A stretch of 16,908 nt of DNA from Tychonema litorale BBK16 (GCF_021648855.1 NZ_JAKJHX010000117.1:1-16908); one strand, 5' to 3'; positions 7,496 through 16,362 are shown, counted from the stretch's first letter. Translations and numbers: made by a program. Notes: generated by a model from the sequence alone, not told the origin.

Positions 7496-10400
7496 GTGAA
7501 CGTCTTAAGATTGGATGACAGCGATTTAGTTCCAGTAGATTATGGTGATTTGCTGGACAAGATTTTAGAAGTTTTGCAGGGGCGCAATCCGTTTAATATA
7601 TCAGATGACCTTCGTCGTCTGATTGTCGATATTGATGCCATTGCTGCTGATGTTGCCAAAATAGAAGTGCGGAAACCATTAGGCTCCTTTGAACGCTTTG
7701 CAGATGCTGCTACCGTGAATTTTCCGCAGGAAGTTGAGGAGCATTTTGGCGACAGAATCAAGCAGATCAAAAAGTGTTTGCAACAACACTTAGAATCTAA
7801 ATTGCCACAAAATGCTTCTATAGAAAAGTTTGTCACTAGCTTAATTACTCCTTTAAATTCACCATCTTTTCGGGGAAATGGTCAAGAGTTAGGTTTTAAA
7901 TACGATTTTGGCAAACGCCACACTTCTTTAGAAAAAGAAAAGCTAACTTTGCAACCCCTCGATTCTAGCCACGCCACTTTAAAGCTGCATAAATTGACGA
8001 TAGCTGTGCGAAATACTGATGTTTTTGAACAACAGCTAAAAGAGGGTGTGGAAAATTACATTAAGGAAAATGCTGAAAATAGGGATGATGAACAAGAACT
8101 TAGCCATCGTCTTGATGAGATGGTTAAAAATCAAGACTCAGATTTTCATAAATTGATCAGGCTGGTAGACAAAGAAACCCTCGGAAAACTGAATAAAGAA
8201 GCGAAAATTACTTATTTGGAGTATCTGCTAGAACACATCCGTGCTAGCAGCACAGATACCACAGGCATCATCTATTTAGAAGACTTGATTCGCCGCCTCA
8301 GATTGCTAGAAGCATACATCAATGATAGCAATAAAGCCGATGGCGAATACGAAGTAAATTATGCAGAATTTCGATTTAATTACAGGGAGATTTTTGCTAG
8401 AGCGGAAGCTTTAGATGCACTGCCAATCATTCCCATTGTAGCAGGTTATTTGGGAGAAAGCACCGATACTCCTCAAAGCGAACGTAAATTTATCTTTGGC
8501 CTTAAAATCAAATTTAACAACCCAGTTCAAGCGCGCGGTGGAAAGGAAGCATTTGAATATTATCTGAATCTACTAAATCCAGATAGTGAAGAACACCAAG
8601 CAGCAATTGGGGAAGATTCCATAGATTCAGTTACTGAAACCTTCGCCCGCAAGGTGTTAAGAATAGCATTGCTGTACTATTTTGTGTTTGCTTCTCGCCA
8701 CGATCCGCTAGCACAAAACTACGACGCGGAAGCTGAACTAAATCATCACCCGATCGCAATTTTTGAACAAAGAGTATTACCAATTCTACAAGGTTCTGAC
8801 GATGAAGCAAAAAGAGAGCTGTTTCGCAACTTTATCGAAGGGTTTAAGAAGTTTAATATTAAGCACAAAATTAGCCATCTCAAGAAAATGCTGAAAGGCT
8901 TTCTGGAAAGGCAGACAATTTTGCCAAGTCGAACAGAAACGCGACACGTCACCCTCAAAATGGGTCTGTTACAAGACATTGACAATATTTTGACGACTGG
9001 TAAATTTTTCAATGACATTATGGAGCGAAACTATAAGCAGACACTGCATTATATTGCGATCGAACCACCTACTGTCAGCGCCACGGCTATCTGTCAGCTA
9101 CCAGTTAATATTACCATAGAAGATGTGCGGTATTTTCCGACTGATGAACGGCAAACTTTCAGCATGGAATATAATATCGAAGGTGTCGATGTTTTGCCTG
9201 TACTTTCTGCACCTAAAGCCCAGCGTTCTAGAGACATCTATAACAAGCATTTTCAGACCAAATTAGTCTTGTTTCCCTATGACGACAGGCGACTAGATAG
9301 TGGCGAAAAAGGTTTACAACCTGCGGCAGCTTTCGTCTATAAGTTTACCATGTTGCTTCTGTCTGATATCTGCCTCAGAATACTACTAGAAAATACGGCA
9401 GAAAACTTGTTTATTCCGATGGCGAGACTCCACGAAGGCGACCACAATCACCCTTCCCCGTCAGAAGAATTTATGGCTAACGTTTCCAAAACATTATCTC
9501 ACATTTTGAGTGAAAAACACCGTTCAACTTCTCAAGGATTTCGGATTAGAGAAAAAGTTGATAGTTTCCGTGTCCGTAACGGTTTGAGTTCCATGTATTC
9601 TATACTTCCTAAAAAGTTTTGCTTCAACAACGTGCAGCTATCTCCAGAGTTGAATAAGTTGGCAATTATTGTCGTCTCCAGTCGGGATAGCGATGCAAAA
9701 AGAGGTAATCAAAACCGCTTCCAAAGACAAGCCAGCTTAATCGGAGAAGTTGTCGGAATTAACCAGCTAGACGATAGCACAATTCAAGTCGAAATGCTGA
9801 AAACCTTTTCCGAGAATTACAGTGTCAGTCGCCTTTATACCGAACCTGTAATTCTTGAAGACATCATGAGTCAGCTTTATCAGCAAGGATATCGGAATTT
9901 TGCATATATTTCCCAAGCACCTTACATGAGTACGCTGCACATTACCAAGACTGAGGAAGATGAGGAATTGTCTTTCATGTCAAAAAAGTTACTCCGAACT
10001 TTGAAAGGAGAGCGGCGAGATATCAAAATTTATCCGATGTTTTTTGATAAATATTTTGTTCGTAGTTTCCTAGGCGACAAAGGCAAATCTTTTTACATTC
10101 AAGACGCAATGGAGCTGGAAAGCTTGTCTGCAAAAGGTAATCAGCAAGCTGTGATGTTTTTTAACTTGTTTAATGGGATTAAAGTCAAGCAGACGGGAGA
10201 AAAAAACTTTTATAACGGTGTGATTTCCTACTCGACATTATTACATATATATGATGGGATTCTGGACGATCAAGACCTGCATCAAGATTTGATCTATGAT
10301 GGTGAAATCAAAGATACTTTGCTGCATTATCTCACACTCTTTCACTTTTCTAGGTATGAAGCTCGCCAAAATATTAGTTTGAAACTAGATCCCTACGAGC

Positions 10401-10537
10401 GGATTATCGGCGATGATTCTGTGGGTGCTTTATCTGTGTTTCGTCATGCGGGCGGGAATGCAGAATTTAACTCGCTGGCTTTTTTGAATAAGGTAAGAGA
10501 AGTCTTGAATGTCGGTGGTGGAGGTACGCAATCATGA
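7496..10537 (+). CDS. Large protein of unknown family, partner of the SF2 helicase; possible PIWI/RNase H-like C-terminal region
   Basis: I do not recognise this 1013-aa protein. The start is a GTG preceded by AAGGGG at about 10 nt. No signal peptide, membrane segment or P-loop is seen. The N-terminal about 300 residues are highly charged and helical, with coiled-coil-prone stretches. About 420-480 is another helical, basic segment (FKKFNIKHKISHLKKMLKGF). From about 700 the pattern changes to alternating strands and helices: strand LAIIVVSSRDSD (722-733), strand ASLIGEVVGI, strand IQVEML, a helix followed by strand YRNFAYIS (799-806), a helix followed by DIKIYPMFFDKYFV, and a C-terminal LTLFHFSRYEARQN with KLDPYER (963-969). 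This order weakly recalls a PIWI domain, where a late helix is followed by a 'P-x-x-YA' element, but no DEDX catalytic set is evident. The next gene starts inside its stop codon, implying a shared function. The DNA is AT-rich compared with pheT. Confidence 0.6.
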   Translation: MNVLRLDDSDLVPVDYGDLLDKILEVLQGRNPFNISDDLRRLIVDIDAIAADVAKIEVRKPLGSFERFADAATVNFPQEVEEHFGDRIKQIKKCLQQHLESKLPQNASIEKFVTSLITPLNSPSFRGNGQELGFKYDFGKRHTSLEKEKLTLQPLDSSHATLKLHKLTIAVRNTDVFEQQLKEGVENYIKENAENRDDEQELSHRLDEMVKNQDSDFHKLIRLVDKETLGKLNKEAKITYLEYLLEHIRASSTDTTGIIYLEDLIRRLRLLEAYINDSNKADGEYEVNYAEFRFNYREIFARAEALDALPIIPIVAGYLGESTDTPQSERKFIFGLKIKFNNPVQARGGKEAFEYYLNLLNPDSEEHQAAIGEDSIDSVTETFARKVLRIALLYYFVFASRHDPLAQNYDAEAELNHHPIAIFEQRVLPILQGSDDEAKRELFRNFIEGFKKFNIKHKISHLKKMLKGFLERQTILPSRTETRHVTLKMGLLQDIDNILTTGKFFNDIMERNYKQTLHYIAIEPPTVSATAICQLPVNITIEDVRYFPTDERQTFSMEYNIEGVDVLPVLSAPKAQRSRDIYNKHFQTKLVLFPYDDRRLDSGEKGLQPAAAFVYKFTMLLLSDICLRILLENTAENLFIPMARLHEGDHNHPSPSEEFMANVSKTLSHILSEKHRSTSQGFRIREKVDSFRVRNGLSSMYSILPKKFCFNNVQLSPELNKLAIIVVSSRDSDAKRGNQNRFQRQASLIGEVVGINQLDDSTIQVEMLKTFSENYSVSRLYTEPVILEDIMSQLYQQGYRNFAYISQAPYMSTLHITKTEEDEELSFMSKKLLRTLKGERRDIKIYPMFFDKYFVRSFLGDKGKSFYIQDAMELESLSAKGNQQAVMFFNLFNGIKVKQTGEKNFYNGVISYSTLLHIYDGILDDQDLHQDLIYDGEIKDTLLHYLTLFHFSRYEARQNISLKLDPYERIIGDDSVGALSVFRHAGGNAEFNSLAFLNKVREVLNVGGGGTQS

Positions 10538-13500
10538 TAAGTGAAGATTTTGGACGACTGTTTGAGGTTGGATTCAATATCGGGATTCTGGCATATATTC
10601 AAAAGGAAAAGCTACCTCATAATTTTGGTGATTCTTACCGTCTGGATTTGCAGCAACTCAAATTGCCAAAGATGATGGCGGAAATGATTAGAGAAGCTAA
10701 GTTGCTGGCTAGTTTAGATGCTGAAATCGCTGACAAATGGAGTTTGTTTTTTGTCCAAAAAGGCTTTCTTGGTGGCTTGAACTTTTTCCGGGAGTACGTC
10801 AAATCTACTGGCTGGAATTTGGGGCGGTTGGAGATTGTCTATTGTCAGTGCAATTTTAGTAATGAAAACAGTATCAGAACCTACAACAAGGATCAGAAAA
10901 AAGTATTTAAACAGCTATTATCTCAGTTGACAACTGCCAGAATTAGTTTATCTGATGATGAAATTAACTCGTACATTCGGCGCTACCAGAAAAAGGGTGA
11001 GTTTTTGCAGGCTGATACGCTGATGCTATTACAGAATGGGAATGATTTTAGAATTCTCTGCGTTGATTTGTCTGTGTTTTCTCCGGTGTTAGCTCCAAAA
11101 ACGGAGGATATCAATGAAATTGAGGTGATACGGAAATATTTGCTTAGAGAAATTAGCTATTTGCGATCCAAAAGTGTCTTTTCTAATCTGCGGATGGATA
11201 CCAGCACTTTGGGCGTGGATTTCTCGGAGGATTTAAAAGGCTATTTCACAGCTTTTAAGTATAAGGATAAGGAAAGCGTTAAGTTGATTCAGGCTGGTAG
11301 CTATGCTCACAGTTTCTATGGATTTCTGCAACAAACTGGTATCCTTGGACAAGATGCTGAGGTTTTGTTTAATGTGGTGGGTTATGGCGATCGCAATATT
11401 AGCACAATTTCCCTACGCCAGGACAAAATCAAGTTATTAGCAACTTGTGCCCAGATTTATAAAAATGAACCTACCAACAAAGAAATTAGTGAATCTCGCA
11501 GCGAAGTTTTAGGTGTAATCGAACTCAACGCGGCTCGCAGTTTCCAAGAAGGGCGAAAGTTTGTCGATTCTCTGTTAGCAATTGAGAAAAATGTCACTGA
11601 ACCTGTATGTCATACTGAACGGATAGACAATTTTGTTAATTCCATTGATATTATATCAGATAAACTGGCAGATGAATTGCAGATCGATCGCGGCTTGCAT
11701 TTGAGAAATGCTCACGCCCAATTGATTGTGAAAGCGCTTCAATCTGATGAAACTTATATCTTTTTGACTGGGAATCCGGGAATTGGGAAAACAACTGCGA
11801 TCGCAAATTTCCTGAAAACACACATCGACGACGGTTTCCTATTCCTGTACGTCAGTCCCCGCAAGCAAGTAAACTTAGATATCGTCGAGAAATTCAAGGA
11901 TGAAAATACTGGTTTGCTGTGCGATAATCGTCTATTCTGTATTAACACAAACTCAGATATCATCGCCAGCTATTCGGGAAAGCGTACAGTCAAGTATAAC
12001 TCGAATAGTCATGATGAAAACTTTACACAAAAAACAGTTAATTTTCTCAAAGACAATCCAGAAAATCAGGTAAAAGAATACCACCAGCGACAAATTGCCA
12101 GAAAAAATGAAACCGTAATTGAACCAGCTAGCCTCAAAACTATGGGAGTGCTAAATAGTATTTGTAATGGGATTTATAGCCTGATTAACTGTAAAACTTC
12201 TAATAATATTGTAGCTACGGTTTCCATCCAATCTTTGAGAATGAAAGAAAATCGACAAAGTACCCTTGATTATTTAGAACAGATATTTCAAGATACTTAC
12301 AACAAACGAGATAAACGAGTCATCTCGACTAAGATGCAAGAAATATCCAGCCGCATCAAACATATCTTCATTATGATAGATGAAATTACTGGAGATGATG
12401 GCGGCGTTGAGTTTTTAGCCGGAATTGCCAAGATGGTTAAAAATCATGAATTGCACAAGCCACAACACGGTTTTAATACTAAAATTATTGTGGCAGATGC
12501 TTCGATTGTTGACGCAGATGTGATCGAACAACACCTGGAAAATACATCACCGGAACCGGATAAAATCTATTTCAAAAAATTACCTAAAAATTCGGATGTC
12601 ATTGAACCTTTACAAGTCACTCCTTTTGACTTCAAACGGCTACCTGCAACAGTAATCAATGCTAACTCCTACCCAGCCCGTAGTTTAGAGATAACTTATA
12701 AGGTATTTGTGGAAGCTGTTAAATACAATGAAGATGCGTCTTTAAAAGAAGATAATAATTTAGTAAAACGAGTACAGTCTGAAATAATTCAGGATATCAA
12801 TCAGCGATTAGCCAAAGCTGATGTCGAACAAATTATCGTCTATATTCAAAATAAGCGAAGATTGGCAGAATTGATTGATAAAATTCAAAAAGAACGAGAA
12901 TTTAAGCAGTTTGAAGATTATCTAGAAATTCATGCGAATATCTCGGAAGAGGAGAAAGCAAAAATACAAGAGTGCAAAGATACAGCTAAGGTAATCTTTA
13001 TGACTGCATCGGGAAGTCGCGGACTTTCTTTCCCGAAAACTAAGCACATTTTAGTTGATATTGCTCACTTCCAGATTGAAAAAAATCTGATGGAAGTGAT
13101 ACAGGTGATTTATCGGGGGCGCGGCGAAGATAAACATGGTAAAACCCTTGACGGTGAAGACAAGGAATTGGTTTTTTATGTGTCTGATACAGCAGTTTAT
13201 TACGCTGATGATGCGGAACTTTCCTTACAAGAAAGTAAATTGAGTTTGTTGAATTTACTGCTAATTCTGAAGACGGCGGTGATGACGCGAATTGTCGGAT
13301 ACGGAAATTTAGGTAGGGAAAAGTTTTTGATGATTCCGATTGGTGGTAAGTCGGTTTCTGCGGTGGGGGATACTTTTAGTAACAAGATGGCTTCTCTAAT
13401 TAAAACGCTAAAGAGCGAAAGCATCCGAGGAAATAGGTTGCTCAAGGAGGTATATACGAGTCTAGAAGAGCTTTTGGGGCGTGGGGAGTTTGTTTTGACA

Positions 13501-14190
13501 AATTATGATAACTCTCGTCAGAAGGGCGATTCCTATCTGGAAATGCGAGATGACTTTAATAAGAAGTTTTTGGATAAGTGCAATCCGCTGGATGGTTTGC
13601 TGAGTTATGATAATTTAGAGATTGGTCATGTTTGTGGTAGTTTGTTGGTAGTGCCTCTAGCGAATCAAAGTTTGCTGGAAAAATACCAGATGCGGCTGCG
13701 CGAACAAATTCAGAAGTGTATAAATAATGACTTGCTGAAAAAAATGTATCGGATTAGAGATAGCGCGTCGTACCCAGAGAATGTACGATCGGCTATAAGA
13801 GGAGGTGCGATCGAGCTTTTGCAATTTCTCAACAGCGATGTCGAAAAAACTCAGTATTTTGAACAACTCAGCCAACAGTTCGATCGCTATTATGCCATAC
13901 CGCTGTTTGCCTTCGTCAGCAGCCAGGAAATGCAGGAGTATTTTGCTGACAGCGGGCTGGAAGAACCGGAAGACAGGCAGTTTCGGGATATTTTGTCGGC
14001 TTATATGAGAGCAATGTATCCTGTAGATAGTGTAATGCCGATCGGGCACAAGTATCAAGACTTCCCATTTATTGTATTTAGAAGCTACAGTTTAGAACAA
14101 AGTCGAGCTAAAATGTTCACAGATAAGTATCTGATGAGCTCCAACGAGTTGAACGTCCTCAACTTAATTTTATCAAAAAATATCAATTAA
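10534..14190 (+). CDS. SF2-type helicase with N-terminal extension (possible nuclease-like segment)
   Basis: A 1218-aa predicted nucleic-acid-dependent ATPase/translocase. Helicase motifs in order: I, GNPGIGKT at 413-420 (K419); II, IDEITG with D616/E617; III-like, IVADAS at 652-657; IV, IIVYIQNKRR at 767-776; V, TASGSRGLSFP at 824-834; VI, QVIYRGRG at 857-864 with arginines R861 and R863. Motif II is DEIT rather than DEAD/DEAH. Four cysteines (C463, C469, C544, C553) fall between motifs I and II, where DinG/XPD helicases carry an Fe-S domain, though the spacing is not canonical. At 150-182, QADTLML...ILCVDLS resembles a PD-(D/E)XK core with the Lys replaced by Ser (D161, D178, S180). About 350 residues follow motif VI and are not recognised. 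The ATG overlaps the stop of the preceding gene (ATGA). No similarity to HsdR, BREX or DISARM helicases was recognised by eye. The DNA is AT-rich. Confidence 0.8.
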   Translation: MISEDFGRLFEVGFNIGILAYIQKEKLPHNFGDSYRLDLQQLKLPKMMAEMIREAKLLASLDAEIADKWSLFFVQKGFLGGLNFFREYVKSTGWNLGRLEIVYCQCNFSNENSIRTYNKDQKKVFKQLLSQLTTARISLSDDEINSYIRRYQKKGEFLQADTLMLLQNGNDFRILCVDLSVFSPVLAPKTEDINEIEVIRKYLLREISYLRSKSVFSNLRMDTSTLGVDFSEDLKGYFTAFKYKDKESVKLIQAGSYAHSFYGFLQQTGILGQDAEVLFNVVGYGDRNISTISLRQDKIKLLATCAQIYKNEPTNKEISESRSEVLGVIELNAARSFQEGRKFVDSLLAIEKNVTEPVCHTERIDNFVNSIDIISDKLADELQIDRGLHLRNAHAQLIVKALQSDETYIFLTGNPGIGKTTAIANFLKTHIDDGFLFLYVSPRKQVNLDIVEKFKDENTGLLCDNRLFCINTNSDIIASYSGKRTVKYNSNSHDENFTQKTVNFLKDNPENQVKEYHQRQIARKNETVIEPASLKTMGVLNSICNGIYSLINCKTSNNIVATVSIQSLRMKENRQSTLDYLEQIFQDTYNKRDKRVISTKMQEISSRIKHIFIMIDEITGDDGGVEFLAGIAKMVKNHELHKPQHGFNTKIIVADASIVDADVIEQHLENTSPEPDKIYFKKLPKNSDVIEPLQVTPFDFKRLPATVINANSYPARSLEITYKVFVEAVKYNEDASLKEDNNLVKRVQSEIIQDINQRLAKADVEQIIVYIQNKRRLAELIDKIQKEREFKQFEDYLEIHANISEEEKAKIQECKDTAKVIFMTASGSRGLSFPKTKHILVDIAHFQIEKNLMEVIQVIYRGRGEDKHGKTLDGEDKELVFYVSDTAVYYADDAELSLQESKLSLLNLLLILKTAVMTRIVGYGNLGREKFLMIPIGGKSVSAVGDTFSNKMASLIKTLKSESIRGNRLLKEVYTSLEELLGRGEFVLTNYDNSRQKGDSYLEMRDDFNKKFLDKCNPLDGLLSYDNLEIGHVCGSLLVVPLANQSLLEKYQMRLREQIQKCINNDLLKKMYRIRDSASYPENVRSAIRGGAIELLQFLNSDVEKTQYFEQLSQQFDRYYAIPLFAFVSSQEMQEYFADSGLEEPEDRQFRDILSAYMRAMYPVDSVMPIGHKYQDFPFIVFRSYSLEQSRAKMFTDKYLMSSNELNVLNLILSKNIN

Positions 14191-14193
14191 CCC

Positions 14194-14233
14194 ATCTGCG
14201 TTCATCTCCGTTCATCCGCCATTATCTGCGGTT
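14194..14233 (+). repeat. 10-bp degenerate tandem repeat
   Basis: Four 10-bp units right after the helicase stop: ATCTGCGTTC, ATCTCCGTTC, ATCCGCCATT, ATCTGCGGTT. Similar arrays occur between genes in cyanobacterial genomes. No T-tract terminator is seen here. Confidence 0.6.
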
Positions 14234-14258
14234 AAAAATCCTCTTCGGCGAACTACCG

Positions 14259-14264
14259 TATAAT
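14259..14264 (+). promoter_or_regulatory. Perfect -10 box (TATAAT) upstream of prxQ
   Basis: TATAAT starts 36 bp before the prxQ ATG, with no good -35 at 16-18 bp. It suggests that prxQ has its own promoter rather than reading through from the helicase gene. Confidence 0.5.
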
Positions 14265-14294
14265 AACTAAAAGCAAAAACTCACTCAAACAAAC

Positions 14295-14753
14295 ATGACA
14301 GTCAAAGTAGGAGACATCGCACCAGATTTCACCTTAACCTCTCAAACTGGCTCATCCGTCAGCCTCAAAGATTTTCGGGGTCAAAAAAATGTTATCGTCT
14401 ACTTCTATCCCAAAGACGACACACCCGGATGCACAGCCGAAGCTTGCGCTTTTCGTGATAGTTATGAAGTTTTCAAAGACGCAGGCGCAGAAGTCATTGG
14501 AATTAGCGATGATTCCCAACAGTCTCATCAGAAATTCGCCACCAAATATCAGTTACCTTTCACTCTTTTGAGCGATACTGGTAACAAAGTACGCCAATCA
14601 TATGGCGTTCCACCTACACTGTGGATTATGCCCGGTAGAGTAACTTATGTGATTGACAAACAAGGTGTTGTCAAACATATTTTTGACTCGATGTTGGATT
14701 TCAAGGCACACGTTTCGGAGGCGCTGAAGACTTTGGAAAGTATTAAAAGTTAG
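14295..14753 (+). CDS. prxQ: Peroxiredoxin Q / bacterioferritin comigratory protein (BCP) family
   Basis: A thiol peroxidase that reduces H2O2 and organic hydroperoxides, usually recycled by thioredoxin; cytosolic. At 152 aa it is a normal single AhpC/TSA thioredoxin-fold domain. It begins MTVKVGDIAPDFTL, has the strand VIVYFYPKDDTPGCT with peroxidatic C46 in the TPGC motif, and resolving C51 five residues later, the atypical 2-Cys arrangement within one helix that defines the PrxQ/BCP group. GISDDS, LPFTLLSD and YGVPPTLWIMPGRVTYVI follow as in cyanobacterial PrxQ. It is convergent with hpf; a strong palindrome lies between them. No clear Shine-Dalgarno is seen before the ATG. Confidence 0.95.
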   Translation: MTVKVGDIAPDFTLTSQTGSSVSLKDFRGQKNVIVYFYPKDDTPGCTAEACAFRDSYEVFKDAGAEVIGISDDSQQSHQKFATKYQLPFTLLSDTGNKVRQSYGVPPTLWIMPGRVTYVIDKQGVVKHIFDSMLDFKAHVSEALKTLESIKS

Positions 14754-14790
14754 TAATAAACAATGGGGTTCGGCGATTGCAACCACTCAT

Positions 14791-14846
14791 AGAGTAGGGG
14801 CAATTCATCAGAGTAGGGGCAATTCATCAGAGTAGGGGCAATTCAT
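14791..14846 (+). repeat. Three tandem copies of a 19-bp unit
   Basis: The unit AGAGTAGGGGCAATTCATC starts at 14791, 14810 and 14829 with exact 19-bp period. The third copy diverges at its last base, where it becomes the left arm of the palindrome at 14830-14861. Confidence 0.95.
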
Positions 14847-14861
14847 GAATTGCCCCTACTC
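14830..14861. terminator. Perfect 32-bp palindrome between convergent genes, possible bidirectional terminator
   Basis: The arms GAGTAGGGGCAATTCA and TGAATTGCCCCTACTC are exact reverse complements with no loop. The palindrome lies between the 3' ends of prxQ (+) and hpf (-), so an RNA hairpin would form in both transcripts. No T-tract follows, so intrinsic termination is uncertain. The core resembles a widespread cyanobacterial palindromic repeat (GTAGGGGC...GCCCCTAC). Confidence 0.55.
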
Positions 14862-14874
14862 CGATAGCAATTAT

Positions 14875-15528
14875 CTAACCTTTCGCAGCAAACGATTTTT
14901 CATTCGCAGCATTGTGGGCAGTTTTGCCATTCTTACTATTACCGTGACCATTGGCATTACGAGGCTGGATTACTCCATAGCCGCTTTGACTCTTGCGTTC
15001 GTAAAGCACATTGATTTCGCCTGTTTCCGCATTTTGAAACATATAGAAATCGTGGTCAATAATCTGCAATTGTTCTAAAGCTTCTTGCACAGTCATCGGA
15101 GGCATGGCAAAATACTTTGTCCGCACTACTTCCGGTGGAAGTTCGGGAGTTCGATCGCCAATTAAATCATCTACGACAGGAAGTTCATCCACCACCGCAA
15201 CCATTTTAGCACTGCTATTGGTTTTGTTATCGTGGCGTTTTTCCTTGAATTTTCGCAATTGACGAGCAATCTTGTCGGCAACTAAATCTATACTGGCATA
15301 GAGGCTTTCCGTGCTTTCTTCAGCTCGGATTACACTACCATTCGCATAGATTGTCACTTCAGCAGTTTGCTTAGGATTGATCCTGGGGTTACGAGCTACC
15401 GACAGATGTATATCGACTTCAGTAGTCAAAGCTTGAAAATGGCTAACTGCCTTTTCCACTTTTTGACTGACGTACTCGCGAATTGCATCCGTGATTTCTA
15501 TATTTTTACCCTGGATAACAAGCTTCAT
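14875..15528 (-). CDS. hpf: Ribosome hibernation promoting factor, long form (LrtA)
   Basis: Binds the decoding region of the 30S subunit and drives 100S ribosome dimer formation during dark or stationary conditions; in cyanobacteria the gene is known as lrtA (light-repressed transcript). The 217-aa product has the N-terminal S30AE domain ([31 protein letters not shown], the RKFKEKRHD basic end) at 1-107, an acidic linker, and the long-form C-terminal dimerisation domain ([39 protein letters not shown]) at about 140-195, followed by a low-complexity Asn/Gly/Lys tail. ATG at 15528 is chosen because GGGAGGGAG lies just upstream and family members begin MKLVIQGKN; a longer frame to 15594 has no support. 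It is divergent from lipB. Confidence 0.95.
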   Translation of the reverse strand: MKLVIQGKNIEITDAIREYVSQKVEKAVSHFQALTTEVDIHLSVARNPRINPKQTAEVTIYANGSVIRAEESTESLYASIDLVADKIARQLRKFKEKRHDNKTNSSAKMVAVVDELPVVDDLIGDRTPELPPEVVRTKYFAMPPMTVQEALEQLQIIDHDFYMFQNAETGEINVLYERKSQSGYGVIQPRNANGHGNSKNGKTAHNAANEKSFAAKG

Positions 15529-15562
15529 AGAGCTCCCTCCCTTCTGTAACGTGGGTCTAGTT

Positions 15563-15583
15563 AATACAATAGCACCTTGTATT
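15563..15583 (-). promoter_or_regulatory. Inverted repeat in the hpf/lrtA leader
   Basis: AATACAA-(7)-TTGTATT lies 34 bp upstream of the hpf ATG, in the untranslated leader or near the promoter. It could be an operator or an RNA hairpin. lrtA is known for post-transcriptional light control through its leader, but linking this element to that control is inference. Confidence 0.35.
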
Positions 15584-15678
15584 CTAGAAAACACTTATTT
15601 TCAAAATCTTTTTTAAGTGTTGACAATTCTTAATTTTAACTGCGTCAATATTCAGTAAAAACACTCTTGATTTTTGTC

Positions 15679-16362
15679 ATGCTTTTACCTTCTGTTTCTC
15701 AACATCTCAATTCTCCATCCTGCTTGCTCCTCGATTGGGGACAAGTTCCCTACTCCGAAGCTTGGGAAATTCAGCAAAAACTGGTACGAGAACGTCGGGA
15801 AAATCCAGATTTGCCGGATGTGCTGATTTTGCTGGAACATCCGCCTGTATACACTTTGGGACTGGGCGCTAAGTTGGAATTTCTGAAATTTGACGGTGAA
15901 ATTCAGCCGGAATTGCACCGAGTTGAGCGGGGCGGTGAGGTGACTTACCACTGTCCTGGCCAGTTGGTGGGTTATCCGATTTTAAATTTGCGCCGCCACC
16001 AGCAGGATTTGCACTGGTATTTGCGACAGTTGGAGGAGGTGCTGCTGAGGGTTTTGGATGTTTTGGGTTTGAAGGGGGCGCGGGTGCCGGGGATGACTGG
16101 GGTTTGGGTGGATGGGTGTAAGGTAGGTGCGATCGGGATTAAGGTCAGTCGCTGGATTACGATGCACGGTTTTGCTTTAAATGTATGTCCGAATCTCGCA
16201 GGTTTTGGGCAAATTGTGCCTTGTGGGATTCCAGATAAACCTGTGGGGAGTTTGGAACAGTTTATTCCGGGGATTGATGTTGAGGTAGTTAGGGCGATTG
16301 TTGTGGCTGAGTTTGCAGAAGTGTTTGGAGTGGAAATTGTGCGGGCAGAATTAGATCTGTAA
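15679..16362 (+). CDS. lipB: Octanoyl-[ACP]:protein N-octanoyltransferase LipB
   Basis: Transfers the octanoyl group from acyl carrier protein to the lipoyl domains of 2-oxoacid dehydrogenases and GcvH, the first step of de novo lipoate attachment before LipA. The family signatures are visible: [10 protein letters not shown]; the loop [38 protein letters not shown] with the catalytic Lys (GIK); HGFALNV; and IVPCGI with the catalytic Cys. Both active-site residues are present. The ATG at 15679 gives 227 aa, normal length; a TTG at 15667 would only add four residues. It is divergent from hpf with about 150 bp between, and a short hairpin follows the stop. lipA is not in the window. Confidence 0.95.
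   Translation: MLLPSVSQHLNSPSCLLLDWGQVPYSEAWEIQQKLVRERRENPDLPDVLILLEHPPVYTLGLGAKLEFLKFDGEIQPELHRVERGGEVTYHCPGQLVGYPILNLRRHQQDLHWYLRQLEEVLLRVLDVLGLKGARVPGMTGVWVDGCKVGAIGIKVSRWITMHGFALNVCPNLAGFGQIVPCGIPDKPVGSLEQFIPGIDVEVVRAIVVAEFAEVFGVEIVRAELDL

Noticed and set aside
13657..14058. 133-aa minus-strand frame opposite the helicase C-terminus
   Set aside because: It lies wholly antisense to a long convincing gene, and neither its composition nor its sequence suggests a protein family.
10534..14190. Type I restriction HsdR or BREX/DISARM helicase
   Set aside because: No methylase, specificity subunit or other partner genes of those systems are present, motif II is DEIT, and the N- and C-terminal regions do not match what I know of those proteins.
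14791..14861. CRISPR array
   Set aside because: The 19-bp units are contiguous with no spacers, and only three are present; it is a tandem repeat with a palindrome. The heptamer arrays are likewise spacerless, and no cas genes are seen.
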